Below, piece after piece: positions 61,200 to 64,000 of a DNA stretch of 64,000 nt; within the stretch, counting starts at the first letter, position 1, and each line of letters starts with the position of its first letter. A program made the translations under genes and the position numbers. Below the pieces are notes generated by a model. The model worked only from the letters and a program-made list of their open reading frames with translations, did no database searches and was not told the origin of the DNA. Origin of the DNA: Streptomyces fildesensis (GTDB taxonomy: Bacteria; Actinomycetota; Actinomycetes; Streptomycetales; Streptomycetaceae); NCBI RefSeq assembly GCF_016107395.1, contig NZ_JAAIKO010000001.1, positions 186,001 through 250,000 of the forward strand. The letters run 5' to 3'.

Positions 61200-62020
61200 C
61201 GGGCCCGTGGCGTGAGCGCTTCGCGGAGGCGGCCCGCGAGGAGCGGCCCGACCTCGCCGAGCTGTGCCTGCTGATCGGCGCGGAGGCCGACCCCGAGTTC
61301 GGCCGGACCGGTCCGGACACGGCGCAGATCGAGCTCGACCGGCTGGCCGGAATGCTGCCCTACGGCCTCACGACGCCCGACGACTGGGCCCGCGCGCTGT
61401 CCGCGCTCCTCGGCGGCACCTGCGGCTTCGCCGGGCTGCCCGCCGACTACGGGCGGCTGGAGTCCTCGCTGCTGCACGAGGTGCTGCGCCGCCGGCGCGG
61501 TCTGCCGATCCTGCTGTCGGTGGTCTGGATCGAGGTCGGCCGGCGGGCCGGCGCCCCGGTCTACGGGGTGGCCCTGCCCGGCCATTTCGTCGTCGGCCTG
61601 GGTGATCCCGCCGGGCACTTCGTGCTCGCCGACCCGTTCCACGGCGGCCGGGTGCTCGACTCCGACGACGCCGGGCTGCTCGTCGCGGGCGCGACCGGCG
61701 CCCCGCTGGCGCCGGACATGCTGGTGCCCGCCGACCCGCTCGACATCGTGCTGCGGGTGCTGAACAACATCCGCGCCTGGGCGGCCGCCCGGCCCGAGGA
61801 GATCGGCGTGCAGCTGTGGGCCGTCGAGCTCGCCCTGCTGCTCCCCCGGCACCCGGCCCGGCTGCGCTACGAACGCGCCCAGCTCCTCGTACGGCGCGGT
61901 GACTACCTGCAGGGCGCGGCCGAGATGGAGGCCTACGCGGAGATGCTGAAGATCATCGATCCGGAGGCCGCGAAGTCCATCCAGGGACAGGCCAGATCGG
62001 CGCGCGCGCTGCTGAACTGA
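61196..62020 (+). CDS. SirB1/transglutaminase-like TPR protein
   Basis: GTG 61196 overlaps the GNAT stop (GTGA). The 274-residue protein has the SirB1-type transglutaminase-like core: SSLLHEVLRRRRGLPILLSV, YGVALPGHFVVGLGDP and LADPFHGGRVLD, where His and Asp could form a catalytic pair. A TPR-like C-terminus (YERAQLLVRRGDYLQGAAEM) follows. In proteobacteria such genes flank heme and peptidoglycan functions; here the coupling with an acetyltransferase suggests a shared modification pathway, undefined. Confidence 0.88.
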   Translation: MTGPWRERFAEAAREERPDLAELCLLIGAEADPEFGRTGPDTAQIELDRLAGMLPYGLTTPDDWARALSALLGGTCGFAGLPADYGRLESSLLHEVLRRRRGLPILLSVVWIEVGRRAGAPVYGVALPGHFVVGLGDPAGHFVLADPFHGGRVLDSDDAGLLVAGATGAPLAPDMLVPADPLDIVLRVLNNIRAWAAARPEEIGVQLWAVELALLLPRHPARLRYERAQLLVRRGDYLQGAAEMEAYAEMLKIIDPEAAKSIQGQARSARALLN

Positions 62021-62035
62021 GCCGCCGGACAGACC

Positions 62036-62674
62036 CTAGAGCCAGCCCTTCTCGCGGGCGATCCGCACCGCTTCCGCCCGGTTGCGGGCGCCCGTCTTCT
62101 GGATCGCCGTCGAGAGGTAGTTGCGGACCGTGCCCTCGGACAGCAGCAGGCTCCGTGCGATCTCCGCGTTCACCGACCCGTCGGCCGCCGCCCGCAGTAC
62201 GTCCCGCTCGCGGGCGGTCAGCGGGTCCGCCCCGTCGGCCAGCGCCGCCGCCGCGAGCGTCGGGTCGATGACCCGCTCCCCGCGCAGCACCCGCCGTACC
62301 GCGTCGGCGAGCTGGGACGCCGGCGCGTCCTTGACGAGGAACGCCTCGGCGCCGGACTCCATCGCGCGCCGCAGGTACCCGGGGCGGCCGAACGTCGTGA
62401 CGATCACGATCCTGATGCCCGGCAGCGCCTTGCGGAGCTGCGCCGCCGCCTCGATCCCGGTCAGGCCGGGCATCTCGATGTCGAGCAGCGCCACGTCCGG
62501 TGCGTAGGCGCGGGCCGCCGCCAGCACCTCGTCGCCCCGGGCGACCTGGGCGACCACCTCTATGTCGTCCTCCAGGCCCAGCAGCGTGGCCAGCGCTTCC
62601 CGCACCATCGACTGGTCGTCGGCGAGGAGGACTCGTACGTTCCGTGCGGGTGGCCCGCCGCTGGCCTCAGTCAT
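62036..62674 (-). CDS. NarL/FixJ-family response regulator
   Basis: ATG 62674 gives 212 residues. The receiver domain has the acidic pair LADDQS (Asp19, Asp20) and phospho-acceptor Asp65 in VALLDIEMPG, with switch residues in IVTTFGRPG. The LuxR-type helix-turn-helix (about 148-205; LTARERDVLRAAADG, LLLSEGTVRNYLSTAIQK) binds DNA. No histidine kinase gene is in the window. It begins 26 bases after the end of the MMPL gene on the same strand. Confidence 0.94.
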   Translation of the reverse strand: MTEASGGPPARNVRVLLADDQSMVREALATLLGLEDDIEVVAQVARGDEVLAAARAYAPDVALLDIEMPGLTGIEAAAQLRKALPGIRIVIVTTFGRPGYLRRAMESGAEAFLVKDAPASQLADAVRRVLRGERVIDPTLAAAALADGADPLTARERDVLRAAADGSVNAEIARSLLLSEGTVRNYLSTAIQKTGARNRAEAVRIAREKGWL

Positions 62675-62700
62675 ACGGCCAGAGTAGGGCCGCCGCACCG

Positions 62701-64000
62701 TCAGGCCGTCGTACCCTCGGCGTCCACGTGCGGCAGCACCCGGTCGAGCCAGCGCGGCATCCACCACGCGTGCCGGCCGAGCAGCGTCATGACCGCGGGC
62801 ACCAGCAGGAGCCGGACGATGGTGGCGTCGATCAGGACGCTCACCGACAGGCCGAGACCCAGCATCTTGATGACGATGTTGTCGCTGAGGATGAACGCGG
62901 CGAAGACGCTCACCATGATCAGCGCGGCGCAGGTGATCACCCGTGCGGTGATCTCCAGACCGTGCGCCACGCTGCCCTTGCTGTCCCCGGTGCGCTCCCA
63001 GGCCTCGTGCACCCGCGAGAGCAGGAACACCTCGTAGTCCATGCTGAGCCCGAAGACGATGGCGAACATCATCATCGGCACATAGCTCTCGATCGGGACC
63101 GTGCCGTTGACGCCGAGTGCCGGGCCGCCCCAGCCCCACTGGAACACCGCGACCACCACCCCGTACGAGGCGGCGATCGACAGCAGGTTGAGCACGGCGG
63201 CCTTGAGCGCCACCAGCAGACCGCGGAAGACGGTCAGGATGATGATGAAGGCCAGCCCCACCACCACCGCGATGATCAGCGGCAGCCGTGCGGAGATCAG
63301 GTCCAGGAAGTCCACCTGGGCGGCGGTCGTCCCGGTCAGATAGGTGCGGGCGGCGGTGCCCGACACCGCCTTCGGCAGGACGTCGTCCTCGAGATGGTTG
63401 GTCAGATCCGTGGTGCCCGCGGCCTGCGGAACGACCTCGGAGATCGCGGTGGAGATCAGCACCTGGCCGTTGCTGGTGGGCTGCGGCGGGCTGATGCTCG
63501 CCGCGCCGGGTACGCCGGTGAGCGCCTTCTGCACCGAGGTGGCCAGCGCCGCCCGGTCGGCGGCCGGTACGTCGGTCTGGTCGACCACGATGGTCAGCGG
63601 ACCGTTGGCACCGGGCCCGAAGCCTTCGCTGATCAGGTCGAACGCCCGCCGGTCGGTGAAGCTGGTCGGATCGGCGCCGTCATCGATATGGCCGAGCCGG
63701 ATCGACAGCAGCGGGATCGCCAGGACCGCGATCACCACCACCCCGCCGAGCAGGAACCACCAGGGGCGGCGCTCCACCCGCTGGGCGTACCGGTGCCAGC
63801 CGCCCTGCGCCTCGCCCTCCAGGCCCTGGGTACCCTCCGCGACGGGCTTGCGGAAGGTGAAGCGGTCGATCCGGCGACCGATCAGTCCGAGCAGCGCGGG
63901 GACCAGGGTGAGCGCGCCCAGCACCGCCGTGACCACGGTGACGCCCGCCGCCACGCCCAGCTTGCCGATGAAGCTGACCCGCGACACGTACAGGCCGAGC
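62701..64000 (-). CDS. MMPL/RND-superfamily membrane transporter, 5' end beyond window
   Basis: The frame is open to the right edge, so the start is missing; at least 433 residues are visible. Membrane helices surround an extracellular loop (about residues 75-190 from 63987). The second sterol-sensing-like half carries FAIVFGLSMDYEVFLLSRV, the MMPL signature, and VLIDATIVRLLLVPAVMTLLG. The family exports lipids or drugs by proton motive force. The response regulator follows 26 bases downstream and may be co-transcribed. Confidence 0.93.
   Translation of the reverse strand, partial: LGLYVSRVSFIGKLGVAAGVTVVTAVLGALTLVPALLGLIGRRIDRFTFRKPVAEGTQGLEGEAQGGWHRYAQRVERRPWWFLLGGVVVIAVLAIPLLSIRLGHIDDGADPTSFTDRRAFDLISEGFGPGANGPLTIVVDQTDVPAADRAALATSVQKALTGVPGAASISPPQPTSNGQVLISTAISEVVPQAAGTTDLTNHLEDDVLPKAVSGTAARTYLTGTTAAQVDFLDLISARLPLIIAVVVGLAFIIILTVFRGLLVALKAAVLNLLSIAASYGVVVAVFQWGWGGPALGVNGTVPIESYVPMMMFAIVFGLSMDYEVFLLSRVHEAWERTGDSKGSVAHGLEITARVITCAALIMVSVFAAFILSDNIVIKMLGLGLSVSVLIDATIVRLLLVPAVMTLLGRHAWWMPRWLDRVLPHVDAEGTTA

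Noticed and set aside
1-64000. CRISPR arrays, tRNA/rRNA genes, IS elements, prophage or integrase genes
   Set aside because: No regularly spaced repeats with spacers, no cloverleaf-like sequence, and no transposase or integrase motifs were seen on reading; a tRNAscan or IS search would settle it.

Overview
The window is about 72% GC-looking, codon-biased actinobacterial DNA. GTG, TTG and ATG starts, strong GGAGG-type ribosome sites, long perfect hairpin terminators without U-tracts, and families typical of Streptomyces (DUF3152, DUF3107, DUF3117, DUF6758, spherulation-4) point to a Streptomyces or close relative chromosome. No rRNA, tRNA, IS element, prophage or CRISPR array was seen. About 63 protein genes are supported. 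Both ends cut a gene: a flippase-like membrane protein at the left and an MMPL transporter at the right.

Layout, left to right. (1) 1-12.3 kb is mostly secreted, membrane and accessory genes: an LPG-synthase-TM protein, a secreted beta-propeller protein, a VC0807-like membrane protein, a deletion-scarred pseudogene, a lipocalin-like protein with an APH-type phosphotransferase, then a lipoprotein, an overlapping secreted protein and a lipid-anchored S33 peptidase. (2) moeZ at 12.3-13.5 kb is followed by a four-gene minus-strand operon (13.6-19.2 kb) coding for a PelF-like glycosyltransferase, a large membrane protein, a nucleotide-sugar epimerase and a spherulation-4/PelA-like glycosidase. A five-function oligopeptide ABC operon follows (19.5-24.9 kb). 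(3) 25.2-33.4 kb holds DUF3152 protease-like protein, hydrolase, acidic small protein, TetR, DUF3107, ferritin-like protein and DEAD-box helicase. With moeZ this resembles the M. tuberculosis Rv3206c-Rv3211 order, with the Pel-like and ABC operons sitting inside it.

(4) 33.4-45 kb carries an NYN-domain protein, a 46-residue protein, MarC, PHP phosphoesterase, DUF6758 and SUFU proteins. It also carries a group linked to divalent cations and iron-sulfur metabolism: CorA, a cytosolic MgtE-N/CBS protein, DUF1003 and Mrp. (5) 45-60 kb is a housekeeping block whose order strongly recalls M. tuberculosis Rv1177-Rv1239: Mrp, TatB, HtrA, anti-sigma, ECF sigma, O-methyltransferase, DUF3117, Tag, DivIVA-like, FolP2-like, LOG, DapE, then DapC and FdxA. 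The sigma/anti-sigma/HtrA/TatB set looks like an envelope-stress module, and DapE and DapC belong to lysine and peptidoglycan precursor synthesis. (6) 60-64 kb has a GNAT/SirB1 pair, a response regulator and the MMPL transporter.

The part most worth following is the Pel-like locus at 13.6-19.2 kb. It has a polymerase-like glycosyltransferase, a sugar epimerase and a putative glycosidase, but no recognisable PelD, PelE or PelG; a disordered-plus-8-TM protein occupies the place where an exporter would be expected. Other points of interest are a methyltransferase gene whose only well-placed start is ATT, an in-frame deletion pseudogene, an 11-bp five-copy tandem array between divergent genes, and several palindromic operator candidates.
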